Assembly: GCA_029244985.1 (NCBI GenBank)
Contig: JAQWQD010000054.1
Location: forward strand, 1 to 64,000
Reading direction: 5' to 3'
Length of the DNA stretch: 64,000 nucleotides
From: Gammaproteobacteria bacterium
GTDB taxonomy: Bacteria > Pseudomonadota > Gammaproteobacteria > Pseudomonadales > Pseudohongiellaceae
The notes under the pieces were generated by a model, which saw nothing but the letters and a program-made list of their open reading frames with translations, searched no databases and had not been told where the DNA came from. Of the stretch, positions 8,975 to 17,360 are shown piece after piece (the first letter of the stretch is position 1; the number at the start of each line of letters is the position of its first letter). The position numbers were made by a program, and so were the translations under genes.

Positions 8975-9402
8975 TTTTAATCCCCGAGTGCCTAGTGAAA
9001 GTCCAGTGTAATCAATACGCTGCAGAGAATCTAGAATCTTACTCCTGTTGCCGTCCTGTCTCAATGAAGAGAAAACTAACTGTCAAATTGATGATTCATT
9101 CCATCGCTAATCAGTTACTAAAAAATGCGCACATCTCGTGTGATTTTCTGTGACAAAGCCGATCTAAAAATTAGGTAGAGGCTGGCTATATTGCTACTAT
9201 ATAGCTGTTCTATTGGGTGTCGGCGCCGATTTATCGCATTGATTCTGCCGTTGATCTTAATCTAGATAGACAAACTTTGAGCAAATACACGGTTATCCGG
9301 TAAACTTGTACTCACATCTCCGGTTGAACCAGAGCTAATAGCCAGTTGTAATTTGTGTAAGAGAAAGACGAATACTTAGATTGTTGTATAAGGAGTTGAA
9401 GA
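8975..9402. other. Intergenic region, 428 bases, divergent promoters
   Basis: No convincing gene. Frames across it are short and lack signals. It separates two divergent secreted-protein genes, so it should hold both promoters. A candidate sigma70 promoter for the redoxin gene is listed at 9324-9352. A 7-base inverted repeat (GCTATAT/ATATAGC, 9185-9205) is visible but short. Confidence 0.5.
9324..9352 (+). promoter_or_regulatory. Candidate sigma70 promoter for the redoxin gene
   Basis: TTGAAC at 9324-9329, a 17-base spacer, then TGTAAT at 9347-9352, five of six bases from the -10 consensus. The start codon follows 51 bases later with an AAGGAGT ribosome binding site. Read by eye; no other support. 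Confidence 0.4.
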
Positions 9403-9993
9403 ATGAAATCGCTGAGCAAAATATTAATCTGTAACGCTTTGGCTGTTTCAACGGTGGTTGTCCTTGCAGATGATTGGTTGCGTTCGATGCCTGAATTTGA
9501 ACTCACCGACCACCTTGGTGAAGTTCACAACTTGGACACTTATAGAGACTTCGAACTCGCTGTTTTTTACGTGCAAGGCGTTGGCTGTCCAATCGCCCGA
9601 ATCGCATTACCAAACTACCGCGAAGTTCGCAGAGAATACACAGAACAGAATATTGCCTTCAGCATGTTCAATTCAAATATTCAGGATAATCTTCCACGTA
9701 TTGCAAAAGAAGCTGATGAGTTTGGAATTGACTTTCCTATATTAAAAGATGATGGTCAAAACCTTGCAAAGGCCTTAGGGGTTGAAAGAACTGCGGAAGT
9801 CTTTGTAGTGAATCCAAATACGCAAGAGGTTTTGTTCCGCGGCCCTATTAATGATCAGCTTGGATACGAAACTCAGCGCAACAATGCCAACGAGTGGTAT
9901 TTAAAAGATGCACTAGACACTATCCTCGCTGGCGGCATTGTTAATATGGAGAACATTCCAGATTCAAAAGGGTGTTTAGTTGCGATCTTTTGA
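9403..9993 (+). CDS. Exported redoxin / AhpC-TSA-like thioredoxin-fold protein
   Basis: A 196-residue protein with a signal peptide (hydrophobic ALAVSTVVVLA, cleavage near residue 22) and a peroxiredoxin-like thioredoxin fold. The active site region is GVGCPIARIALP with C62 alone, not a CXXC pair, as in redoxins of the AhpC/TSA-related group. The central part FPILKDDGQNLAKALGVERTAEVFVV follows the peroxiredoxin pattern, and the C-terminus has C191 in KGCLV, which could be the resolving cysteine. The same domain, without the cysteine, forms the N-terminus of the fusion protein at 25667. A good ribosome binding site (AAGGAG) supports the start. Likely periplasmic thiol peroxidase or disulfide-related role; the substrate is unknown. 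Confidence 0.85.
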   Translation: MKSLSKILICNALAVSTVVVLADDWLRSMPEFELTDHLGEVHNLDTYRDFELAVFYVQGVGCPIARIALPNYREVRREYTEQNIAFSMFNSNIQDNLPRIAKEADEFGIDFPILKDDGQNLAKALGVERTAEVFVVNPNTQEVLFRGPINDQLGYETQRNNANEWYLKDALDTILAGGIVNMENIPDSKGCLVAIF

Positions 9994-10013
9994 TTTTTGA
10001 GGCAGCATTATTT

Positions 10014-10044
10014 AAAAAAAGGGGCGCAGTGCGCCCCTTTTTTT
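10014..10044 (+). terminator. Rho-independent terminator
   Basis: A perfect GC-rich stem, GGGGCGC AGT GCGCCCC (10021-10037), is followed by eight T and preceded by seven A, so it can act in both directions. It lies 28 bases after the redoxin stop. Confidence 0.93.
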
Positions 10045-10253
10045 GTCTATTTTATTGCTGCGCCAAGGGTTTACGAGCATCGCTCTTGTTTTTAACAAGA
10101 TCATTAGGCTAGATTCGCCAAGCACCTGTAGCTTCCACTGTATGAATAATTCTTGATTCCCTGCTCCATTTTCAGTGCAAAGATAAATTATTTTTGCTTT
10201 TTAGAGTCCCCACGCTATGCTTCTCCAAATTAATCAATAACGTTTTTTCTGCC

Positions 10254-11273
10254 ATGACAAATTCTTACCCCATCAGTCGAGTCGCATCAACTCTTTGCCT
10301 ACTTTGTGCATTAATAGTTACTAGCTGCAGCTCTAACTCACTTAATCAAGCCGATTATTCACTGACTCTTCCTAGTGCTCGTATAGAAACCAGAGAAGCA
10401 CCTAGCCCAGAAGAACTGGCTGAAAAGACCAAAGTGGTTATTCTAGGAACAGGCACACCAATTCCCGACGCTTTCCGCGCAGGCTCAAGTATTGCAGTTA
10501 TTCACAAAGGACAAAGTTATTTGTTTGATGTCGGCTCAGGTGCTATTCGTCAGGCTACGATTGCACGCTATAAGTATGACATTCCTTCGCTCTACCCCTC
10601 TCAAATTTGTTGTGTGTTTCTTTCTCATTTGCACAGTGATCACATCATGGATCTTTCTGAACTTGCACATACATTATGGTGGCGGAGGGGCAATGGTTTG
10701 CAAGCTTGGGGGCCGATAGGTGTTGAACCTATTGCAAATACCTTAGATGAACTAATTTCAATTGATGCTAATTTTCGAATCAATGGTGTGCAACCAGTTT
10801 CTAACCCAGACGGTTTTAGAGTCGACGCAGCTACAATTACCCCAGGGATATTGCTGCAAGAAGATGATTTAACTATCGAAGCTTTTCTGGTCGATCATGG
10901 TGATATTGATCCTGCATTTGGTTTTAAAATTATTACCAATGATCTTTCTATCGTTATCAGTGGTGATACTGCCTATAGCGAAGTCATTGCGGAAAAAGCT
11001 CAAGGGGTTGATCTACTCTTTCATGAGGTAATTTCTCGCCAAGGCTTAGAACAAAATTCACCGGATTTTCAGCGCTACCATAATAGCGTGCACACCACTT
11101 CAAATGAGCTCGCGCGCCTAGCTAGAATTGCACAACCGAAAAGGCTGGTACTCTATCATGGCTTGTTTTATGGAACGAGGGAGGCATCTGTATTGAATGA
11201 AATAGAAGCTCTATACGATGGAGAAGTAATTCTGGCGAACGATCTGGATATTTTCACCACGGACTCTCGCTAG
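10254..11273 (+). CDS. Metallo-beta-lactamase-fold hydrolase, lipoprotein
   Basis: I start at ATG 10254, giving 339 residues; the longer reading to 10194 places 20 residues ahead of the signal peptide. The signal peptide ends in a lipobox (IVTSC), so the protein is probably a lipoprotein. The zinc motif is complete: HLHSDH (SHLHSDHIMDL), a distal VDHGD, an SGDTAYS Asp and a final YHGLF His. The layout resembles the RNase Z/arylsulfatase-type MBL branch (beta-lactamase_2 family, with GTGTPIPDAFRAGSS near the start), which includes secreted phosphodiesterases and sulfatases. No ribosome binding site is obvious. Substrate cannot be assigned. It converges with the symporter gene, 14 bases apart. 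Confidence 0.83.
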   Translation: MTNSYPISRVASTLCLLCALIVTSCSSNSLNQADYSLTLPSARIETREAPSPEELAEKTKVVILGTGTPIPDAFRAGSSIAVIHKGQSYLFDVGSGAIRQATIARYKYDIPSLYPSQICCVFLSHLHSDHIMDLSELAHTLWWRRGNGLQAWGPIGVEPIANTLDELISIDANFRINGVQPVSNPDGFRVDAATITPGILLQEDDLTIEAFLVDHGDIDPAFGFKIITNDLSIVISGDTAYSEVIAEKAQGVDLLFHEVISRQGLEQNSPDFQRYHNSVHTTSNELARLARIAQPKRLVLYHGLFYGTREASVLNEIEALYDGEVILANDLDIFTTDSR

Positions 11274-11283
11274 AAACCAACAA

Positions 11284-11299
11284 AAAGCTAAGCAGCTTT
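11284..11299 (-). terminator. Weak terminator-like hairpin after the symporter gene
   Basis: On the minus strand AAAGCT-GCTT-AGCTTT is followed by TTG. The 6-bp stem overlaps the symporter stop codon and ends the seven-gene minus-strand operon. Stem is short, so this is tentative. Confidence 0.3.
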
Positions 11300-12805
11300 C
11301 ATTATTTCAAACTTGCTTCTGTCTTCAGCAGCCTGCTCTGATCGATCGAATATGGATACCACCCACATGGTAAAGAACGCTAAAGATACAGAAAAAAGAG
11401 CAGGATAGGCTTGTGGAAAGATAGGTTGTTCATTTCCCAGCACGTCAACCCATACTGCTGGGCCAAACACCATCAACAGTATTGCAGCAACAAGCCCAAT
11501 GACTCCACCCGTTACAGCCCCTTTAGTCGTCAATCCCTGCCAGTACATGCTCAATATCAGCAATGGAAAATTTGTCGAAGCTCCGATCGCTAAGGTTAGG
11601 CTCACCAAGTAAGCGATATTTTGCCGCTCAAAAGCTATACCTAATAAGGCAACGACAATTCCGAGAGCAACGGCTGCATATTTAGATAACCTAATTTGTT
11701 TATGTTGGTCTACTTCACCATTCATGATGACATTCGTGTAGATATCATGGGTAAGCGCAGTGACAGATGCCAACATCAAACCGGCGACCACAGCAAGTAT
11801 TGTCGCAAAAGCGATTGCGGCAATGATGCCTAAAAAAATCTCACCACCAACGGCGTCAGCTAAATGTACTGATACCATATTGCTGCCACCAATTATTCCG
11901 CCCGTGCTATCCAAGTAAGCAGGGTTGCCTTTAACCAATGCAACTGAGCCAACTCCTATGACAAAGAATATTAGTATATTAACGTAGGAAATAGCTCCAA
12001 GAGCAACACCTGCCGACACTCGCGCACTAGCTTTGTCTTTAACAGTAAAAAAACGCATTAAAAGATGGGGTGATCCGGCCAAGCCTAGACAAAGCCCGAT
12101 GCCTAGAGAAACCGCCGAAAGCGAAGTGAGACCAAGTCCGCCTGCTTTAGTCAACAGACCATCCGTACCATGATTAGATTGAGCTGCCTCATACATAGAA
12201 GAAAAACTGAAATCAAAGCTCGCCAGAGTCAGCAATGCTAAAACTGTTACACCAACAAGCAACAAAATAGCTTTAGTGATCTGCACCCAGGTTGTCGCCA
12301 ACATGCCACCAACAGCTACATAAATAACCATTAGTGCTGTGACAATAATGACTGACCAGATATAAGAAATACCAAATAATACTTCGATCAATGCACCTGC
12401 ACCGACAATCTGTACCATCAAATACATCAAGGAAAAACTTAGAGTCGTGGTTGCAGCAAGAATTCGAATAGGTTTTTGTTTTAACCGAGTACAAATTATG
12501 TCAGTAAAACTGTATTTACCAAGTGCTTTCAACTTATCTGACATGAGATAAATCACGATAGAGAATGCACCTAATGGTGCACCTAGATAGATAACAGCAT
12601 CATATCCAGCACCAAAAATTATCGCTGTAATTCCCAATAATGTTGCTGCCGACATAAAATCACCGGCAATGGCGAAACCATTAGAAAATCCTCCAATCTT
12701 GCCGCCCGCTACAAAAAAGTCAGCAGCGCTAGATGTTCTTTTAGAAGCAACAATAGTTAACCCAACTGTACCAATAATAATGACGAGAAAAAGAAAGATA
12801 CCCAC
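11288..12805 (-). CDS. Sodium:solute symporter (SSS family, ActP-like)
   Basis: A 505-residue polytopic protein with about 13 membrane helices. The region FFVAGGKIGGFSNGFAIAGDFMSAAT and the following GYSFTD-like segment (LGKYSFTDIICTRL) are hallmarks of the acetate/glycolate permease branch of the SSS family. It is the last gene of the minus-strand aromatic operon, three bases after a small membrane protein, as actP follows a DUF485 gene in other bacteria. Because the rest of the operon encodes ring oxidation and cleavage, I infer that it imports the aromatic acid or a related carboxylate with sodium; acetate itself remains possible. Confidence 0.87.
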   Translation of the reverse strand: MGIFLFLVIIIGTVGLTIVASKRTSSAADFFVAGGKIGGFSNGFAIAGDFMSAATLLGITAIIFGAGYDAVIYLGAPLGAFSIVIYLMSDKLKALGKYSFTDIICTRLKQKPIRILAATTTLSFSLMYLMVQIVGAGALIEVLFGISYIWSVIIVTALMVIYVAVGGMLATTWVQITKAILLLVGVTVLALLTLASFDFSFSSMYEAAQSNHGTDGLLTKAGGLGLTSLSAVSLGIGLCLGLAGSPHLLMRFFTVKDKASARVSAGVALGAISYVNILIFFVIGVGSVALVKGNPAYLDSTGGIIGGSNMVSVHLADAVGGEIFLGIIAAIAFATILAVVAGLMLASVTALTHDIYTNVIMNGEVDQHKQIRLSKYAAVALGIVVALLGIAFERQNIAYLVSLTLAIGASTNFPLLILSMYWQGLTTKGAVTGGVIGLVAAILLMVFGPAVWVDVLGNEQPIFPQAYPALFSVSLAFFTMWVVSIFDRSEQAAEDRSKFEIMKAA

Positions 12806-12808
12806 GGG

Positions 12809-13006
12809 TTACTCTCCTTGGCTTTGCTTTAAATAGCGAAACGCCAATATCGGTGTCAACAAATGCAGAACAAGAAACACGAGCATACCGAGGTTCATCG
12901 GGCCAAAAATGTCTATGGCCATGAAGTCAGGAAAGAGCGGAACACCAAATACCAAAACTAAAAACAAAAATAGAATTATCCCTGTATAAACCCATTGTCG
13001 CTGCAT
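12809..13006 (-). CDS. Small two-helix membrane protein partnering the symporter
   Basis: A 65-residue protein with two hydrophobic helices (IILFLFLVLVFGVPLF and LGMLVFLVLHLL). ATG 13006 has AAGGA seven bases upstream; a TTG two codons earlier is too close to it. It resembles the short DUF485/DUF4212-type proteins found before SSS symporter genes and is likely an accessory subunit. I cannot decide which family it belongs to. It sits 20 bases after the Rieske gene and 3 before the symporter. Confidence 0.75.
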   Translation of the reverse strand: MQRQWVYTGIILFLFLVLVFGVPLFPDFMAIDIFGPMNLGMLVFLVLHLLTPILAFRYLKQSQGE

Positions 13007-13026
13007 AAACAATTCCTTTGGTATTG

Positions 13027-14121
13027 CTAGATAATTGGATTCCCCAACTGACGTGTATGAAAATCAAAATTTTCTTGTTCTTCTTTCAAGAGTTGGCTGA
13101 AGACTTTCCGAAAGTGTATCAGCGCCTCATCCCCCTGAAGCCCTCTGGGTTGAAACTCTTCTTGGTACTCCAACATTTTTTGTTGGGCTTCAATAATTTC
13201 TTTATCTTCAATAAAGCCCTCGAGCAGGCTGGCCTTCAATGAAACAGAAATAGTTGGATCGTCTATACGATAATTATGTAAATAATTCCAAAAGAAATGA
13301 GTAGTAGATCGAGTCTCTGGTGTCATGAACTGACAATTTCGATATTGTTTAACGCCATCGAAGTTCTCACTATTCGGATCCCAGTTCACTGGTGCCATTA
13401 TCGTAGACATAAAAAAACTGCCCGGAACCAGCATCTGGACGCTGTTGCATCGATCAATTTTCGCCGGAGCATCGGGATTCACTTTAAGGTGATAAGGTGC
13501 AGGCGCATCGCCCTTACTCCAGCGAACTATATTGAAACCTCTTTCGAGCTTCTTGACTTCTGGGTTAGTCACGAAGGCATAATCCTCAGAGCCCCCTAGC
13601 GTATTGGTGTGCACAAAGGCCAGATGGGAAAAATCCGCCAGATTATCAACGATTAACATCCAATTTGCGTCATAGTGCAGATAGGCTTCTTTCTCAAATC
13701 CACGCCAAGTTGGGTCTGAAAGAGGTTCGTAATCGTGAATATCATCAGCACTTGCTAGTCCAGGATCACCCATCCAGATCCATAAGAGATTGCCTTTCTC
13801 GACGACTGAATAGTTTTGCACACGATGATTCGGGCCAATAAAATCCTGCCCCGGAATTTCAATAACAACACCGCTGTCGTCATATTTCATACCGTGGTAC
13901 ATGCAGCGTATGCAATCGCCTTCTATTCGTCCTAAAGAAAGCGGAGCACCTCTGTGACAACATCGATTATCCAACGCAATGTATTTACCACTTTCGCCTT
14001 TGTAAATGACAATAGGTTTTTCGAGATACACTCGCGCTACTTTTCCAGCATCAGCCAGCTCATGAACCCAGGCTGCTGGGTACCAGCAATTGTAGAGAAA
14101 TGGGTTTGAATTATCACTCAT
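13027..14121 (-). CDS. Rieske non-haem iron oxygenase (vanillate O-demethylase oxygenase-like)
   Basis: A 364-residue terminal oxygenase. The Rieske [2Fe-2S] ligands are C54 and H56 in CCHRGAP and C73 and H76 in CMYHG. The mononuclear iron site is in NLADFSHLAFVH (D163, H166, H171 region). Length and the early WYPAAW segment fit the VanA/phenoxyacetate-type single-subunit branch, which removes methyl groups from methoxy-aromatics or hydroxylates rings. It needs a reductase; no VanB-type gene is adjacent, so the ferredoxin-NADP reductase at 20794 or an unlinked protein may serve. It lies in the operon directly after ligB (11-base gap). Homovanillate- or vanillate-like substrates are a reasonable guess, not shown. 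Confidence 0.9.
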   Translation of the reverse strand: MSDNSNPFLYNCWYPAAWVHELADAGKVARVYLEKPIVIYKGESGKYIALDNRCCHRGAPLSLGRIEGDCIRCMYHGMKYDDSGVVIEIPGQDFIGPNHRVQNYSVVEKGNLLWIWMGDPGLASADDIHDYEPLSDPTWRGFEKEAYLHYDANWMLIVDNLADFSHLAFVHTNTLGGSEDYAFVTNPEVKKLERGFNIVRWSKGDAPAPYHLKVNPDAPAKIDRCNSVQMLVPGSFFMSTIMAPVNWDPNSENFDGVKQYRNCQFMTPETRSTTHFFWNYLHNYRIDDPTISVSLKASLLEGFIEDKEIIEAQQKMLEYQEEFQPRGLQGDEALIHFRKVFSQLLKEEQENFDFHTRQLGNPII

Positions 14122-14132
14122 GCCTTCTACCT

Positions 14133-14960
14133 TTAACTCGAAATTTCAAATCGAGCAACGGTGCATCCTACTGCAAAAATCGGCAGCTCTGCGGAATAAA
14201 ACTGCAAATCACCTTTACCACCCGCAGCCGCTGCAGCAGCAACCAGTGTTCGAATCTCGAATCCCCCCTGGCCTGCCTGATCATAAACATCTTCATCGGA
14301 ATAACTAAGCAACTTTTGTTTGTCTTGATTCATCAATTGCTCTAAAAACTCTCGATCCCAAGCCTCATTGATTTTGCCGGAATCAGGCGTTGCCGGCCAA
14401 TGGGAAATACCACCAGTGCCGACTATTGCAATTTTCTCAGCTTGTTCATCGCACGCCTGTCTGAGGGCCTCACCGAATCGCCATACTCTCGTCAGCGGCG
14501 TTAGTGGCGGACCCTGACAATTTATATTGCAAGGAACAACTGGCATATCAAAATTTGGTGTTAAAAAGTTCAGGGGTACCATGATCCCGTGATCACACTT
14601 CCATTCTTCCGAGTAAGCGATATCAACTCTTTCCATAACTTTTTTGGCAAGCCTCAGCGCCAAATCAGGCGCGCCAGGAATTGAGGTTTTTGGAATTTTC
14701 AACCATTCAGCATCTTCGACAGGGCCATAATGTTTTTCCCCAATGCCGATACAGTAGGCTGGCATATTATCCATAAAGAAATTCGCAAAATGCTCAGCCG
14801 CTACAACAACTAAGACTTCCGCCCCACTCGCTTCAATTTCATTCCGTTGATCTTCTAAGCAATTATAAAAAGCATCACGCACTAAGGTATTAGTCGCTAG
14901 ATTCGCTCGGCCAGTTATCCCCGGAGCATGACTTAGAATTCCGGCATAGACCAAGCTCAT
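14133..14960 (-). CDS. ligB: Class III extradiol dioxygenase catalytic (beta) subunit, LigB-like
   Basis: A 275-residue protein of the LigB superfamily (PF02900), which opens a catechol ring next to the hydroxyls using Fe(II). The expected iron ligands are H11 in LSHAPG, H57 in AAEHFANFF, and a Glu near the C-terminus (E258 in SAELPIF by position); the catalytic His is in GTGGISHWP. It is encoded with a separate LigA-type small subunit, translationally coupled by a TAATG overlap at 14958-14962. This two-subunit form is that of protocatechuate 4,5-dioxygenase and gallate-type enzymes, whereas homoprotocatechuate enzymes of the Hpa pathway are single-chain. The actual substrate is open. Confidence 0.9.
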   Translation of the reverse strand: MSLVYAGILSHAPGITGRANLATNTLVRDAFYNCLEDQRNEIEASGAEVLVVVAAEHFANFFMDNMPAYCIGIGEKHYGPVEDAEWLKIPKTSIPGAPDLALRLAKKVMERVDIAYSEEWKCDHGIMVPLNFLTPNFDMPVVPCNINCQGPPLTPLTRVWRFGEALRQACDEQAEKIAIVGTGGISHWPATPDSGKINEAWDREFLEQLMNQDKQKLLSYSDEDVYDQAGQGGFEIRTLVAAAAAAGGKGDLQFYSAELPIFAVGCTVARFEISS

Positions 14961-15307
14961 TAGTTCGGGTCCCTGGATGTAACGGGAGTTTCTGCAAATT
15001 GCTCCCCGCCTGCTGTCATCGCATAAATTCCTGCCCGAACTGGGCCATGATTATCCACGCCATCTCGCATAAGCTGCAAATAGTCAAACCATTCCACGTT
15101 CAAGAATGCTGCATAGTGCATCAATATCTGACCGTTTACGCCCAACACGTAAAGTAACCCGATATCGCCTGAATGCAATGCTTCATACTCTTCCGTTGAC
15201 AAATCATATCTTGAGAGTACAGCGGCTTTATTTGTGAGGAAAGTTTGTTGCATTTCTTCGTCACGATTTAAGTGATACAAAAATTTTTGTGCCTGATAGA
15301 GGCTCAT
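14960..15307 (-). CDS. ligA: Extradiol dioxygenase small (alpha) subunit, LigA-like
   Basis: A 115-residue helical protein matching the LigA family (PF07746), which caps the LigB active site and helps bind the substrate. The N-terminal run of short helices (LYQAQKFLYHLNRDEEMQQTF) and GDIGLLYVLGVNGQILMHYAAFL are characteristic. Its stop overlaps the ligB start by one base (TAATG). Length is close to LigA of protocatechuate 4,5-dioxygenase. It begins three bases after the aldehyde dehydrogenase stop. Confidence 0.9.
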   Translation of the reverse strand: MSLYQAQKFLYHLNRDEEMQQTFLTNKAAVLSRYDLSTEEYEALHSGDIGLLYVLGVNGQILMHYAAFLNVEWFDYLQLMRDGVDNHGPVRAGIYAMTAGGEQFAETPVTSRDPN

Positions 15308-15310
15308 ATT

Positions 15311-16837
15311 TCAGACTTTCGCGAGTTTGGGAACGTGATGATCATCCGTGGCAATACAAACATTTTTCGTTTCCATGTAAAAATCAAAACTGTAATCGCC
15401 GCCATCTCGGCCAATACCGCTGGCTTTCATGCCTCCAAATGGCGAAGGTAAGTGACGATTATTTTCAGAATTCACCCATACCATACCGACATCCAAGTCT
15501 CTACCAAGTCTTATTGCACGGCCTGCATCGCCGGTCCAAGCATAGCCCGCCAAGCCGTAACGCACGCTGTTTGCAATCTCCACTGCGTCTGCTTCGTCAA
15601 CGAATTCAATAGCTGTGAGTACAGGCCCAAATATTTCTTCTTGGGAAATACGCATGTCCGGAGTCGCTTTGGTAAACAGTGTTGGCTCAACAAAACAGCC
15701 TTTACCATCTAGATCTGGCACATTGCCGCCGATTGCAATAGTCGCTCCTTCATCTTTGGCAATATCAAAATAGGACGCAACTTTATTGAGGTGAATAGGA
15801 TGAATTAGCGGGCCAATTTCTGTGGCTGGATCCAATGGATGGCCGATATTCAAGGCTGCGACTCTTGCCCTTACCTTTTCAACAAATTCTTCCGCGATAG
15901 TGGACTGTACCAATAGTCTGCTCGATGACGTGCAGCGTTCACCATTCAAACTGTAAATCATGAAAACTACTGCATCTAATGCACGTTCGAGATCCGCATC
16001 GTCAAAAACGATGACAGGATTCTTACCTCCTAATTCAAAATGAACACGTTTAAGTGTGTCAGCGCCCTGCTTCATAATCGCACTGCCAGTCTGGGACTCA
16101 CCTACAAAGGCAATTGCTTTAATGGCTTCGTGTTCTGTAAGTGCTTTACCTGCAACTTCACCAATGCCATGAACAGTATTGACGACCCCAGCAGGTAAGC
16201 CAGCTTCGTGCATTATTTTTATCAACAAGGACGCAGAACAGGGCGACCATTCGGCAGGTTTATGCACGACTGTGCAGCCCGCAGCCAAGGCTGGTGCTAT
16301 CTTCCACGTTGATAACATAAACGGTGTATTCCAAGGCGTGATGATGCCGACGGGCCCAATTGGCTGCCTGGTACTATAATTCATATGTTGTTGTGCTGGC
16401 AGAGAAAGGCCATTGCGTGCATCTGCTGCCATGTCGGCAAAGAACCGATAATTCTCAGCACCACGAATTGCAGCTTTTTTCATAAACCTTAGGGGCTGGC
16501 CGGTATCAAAACTTTCAACTAAAGCAATATTTTCCGCGTTTGCTTCGATTGCATCAGCGATTGCATGTAGAAGTTCTTTGCGTTGTTTGCCAGGGAGTGC
16601 CGACCAATCATCAAACTCTGCTTCCGCTGCTCGGCAGGCAATATCGATATCCTCAGCAGTGCCAGCCGATACTGCCCCAATCAGAGAGTCATCCGCAGGT
16701 GAATGATTGCTAAATGTTTTACCGTTAACAGCTGCTACTGATTCACCATTTATAAAGTGTTGAATAGGTTCTACAGAAAATTTTGCAAGCAACGGCTTTA
16801 TTTTCTGCAGATTTTCTTCAAGCAATTCCCGGCTCAT
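15311..16837 (-). CDS. Aldehyde dehydrogenase, hydroxymuconic semialdehyde dehydrogenase-like (HpaE type)
   Basis: A 508-residue NAD(P)-dependent aldehyde dehydrogenase. I start at ATG 16837, which has AGGAG upstream and overlaps the hpaF-like stop by four bases (ATGA); a frame to 16888 is rejected. The catalytic Cys is in LNGERCTSSSRLLV, and the general base Glu in FELGGKNPVIVF. The Gly-rich GESQTGS binds NAD. It resembles HpaE (5-carboxymethyl-2-hydroxymuconate semialdehyde dehydrogenase) and XylG-type enzymes, which oxidise the aldehyde made by ring cleavage. Between the isomerase and ligAB this is its likely role. The exact semialdehyde depends on the LigAB substrate. Confidence 0.88.
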   Translation of the reverse strand: MSRELLEENLQKIKPLLAKFSVEPIQHFINGESVAAVNGKTFSNHSPADDSLIGAVSAGTAEDIDIACRAAEAEFDDWSALPGKQRKELLHAIADAIEANAENIALVESFDTGQPLRFMKKAAIRGAENYRFFADMAADARNGLSLPAQQHMNYSTRQPIGPVGIITPWNTPFMLSTWKIAPALAAGCTVVHKPAEWSPCSASLLIKIMHEAGLPAGVVNTVHGIGEVAGKALTEHEAIKAIAFVGESQTGSAIMKQGADTLKRVHFELGGKNPVIVFDDADLERALDAVVFMIYSLNGERCTSSSRLLVQSTIAEEFVEKVRARVAALNIGHPLDPATEIGPLIHPIHLNKVASYFDIAKDEGATIAIGGNVPDLDGKGCFVEPTLFTKATPDMRISQEEIFGPVLTAIEFVDEADAVEIANSVRYGLAGYAWTGDAGRAIRLGRDLDVGMVWVNSENNRHLPSPFGGMKASGIGRDGGDYSFDFYMETKNVCIATDDHHVPKLAKV

Positions 16838-17232
16838 GAAGGATTCTCCTGGTCTGACATGAACTCTGGAATTCGATTGCGGTTCCATCGTGTTTCAGTA
16901 CTTATCTCCTGAATTTCATAGGATAGGGCTAATGGCCCATCGACCATATTCTCATCAACATGCCTGCACAAGCATTCATAAAGAGCTTCACCAACTTCCT
17001 TACGGGTCTCTAAGGAGCGTCCTTCAGCGATACGCAAATAAACTGCGATAAACCCATAGTCCGAGGATTGATCTGCTATTAGGCAGCGGGATGCGATATG
17101 AACTCGCGTGCGCAAACCCCTTACAGGCAATACATTTTGTTGGGCAGCGCATTCGTGGAGTACTCGAACCAAATCTTCTAGTTCAAGTTCCTCACTAATA
17201 TTCGACGAGACTTCTATGATTTGATGAGGCAT
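16834..17232 (-). CDS. hpaF: 5-carboxymethyl-2-hydroxymuconate isomerase-like protein (HpaF type)
   Basis: A 132-residue protein of the tautomerase superfamily (CHMI family, PF02962). It starts MPHQIIEVSSNI, so after removal of Met it has the N-terminal proline expected for the catalytic base. The central VLPVRGLRTRVHIA matches the family. The reaction is the isomerisation of 5-carboxymethyl-2-hydroxymuconate to its 2-oxo form in homoprotocatechuate degradation. It is the first gene of the minus-strand operon, facing the plus-strand hpaG-like gene across 128 bases. Its stop overlaps the next start by four bases. Confidence 0.87.
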   Translation of the reverse strand: MPHQIIEVSSNISEELELEDLVRVLHECAAQQNVLPVRGLRTRVHIASRCLIADQSSDYGFIAVYLRIAEGRSLETRKEVGEALYECLCRHVDENMVDGPLALSYEIQEISTETRWNRNRIPEFMSDQENPS

Positions 17233-17360
17233 AAATCAAATCTCAAAATGCTAGCATTGGATTTTTATATTACTTAATATATTAAATAAATCAATACATG
17301 TACTTTGTTGCGCCACATATGACGTTGCAAACGCACAATTAGCAATTGGAATAATACACT
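17233..17360. promoter_or_regulatory. Divergent control region of the aromatic operons, with palindromes
   Basis: This 128-base gap lies between the hpaF-like and hpaG-like genes and should hold both promoters and the operator for the MarR-type regulator at 18238. Visible dyads are ATGCTAGCAT (17248-17257), TTAATATATTAA (17274-17285), CGTT-GCA-AACG (17323-17333) and CAATT-AGC-AATTG (17336-17348). Any could be an operator; the 12-base TTAATATATTAA is the most symmetric. Its role is inference from position. Confidence 0.5.

Noticed and set aside
8968..9153. 61-codon frame in the divergent region before the redoxin gene
   Set aside because: No ribosome binding site and it overlaps the start of the secreted unknown gene on the other strand.
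14247..14275. TTCGAATC-like stretch suggesting a tRNA T-arm
   Set aside because: It lies in the ligB coding sequence and no acceptor or anticodon stem can be formed around it.
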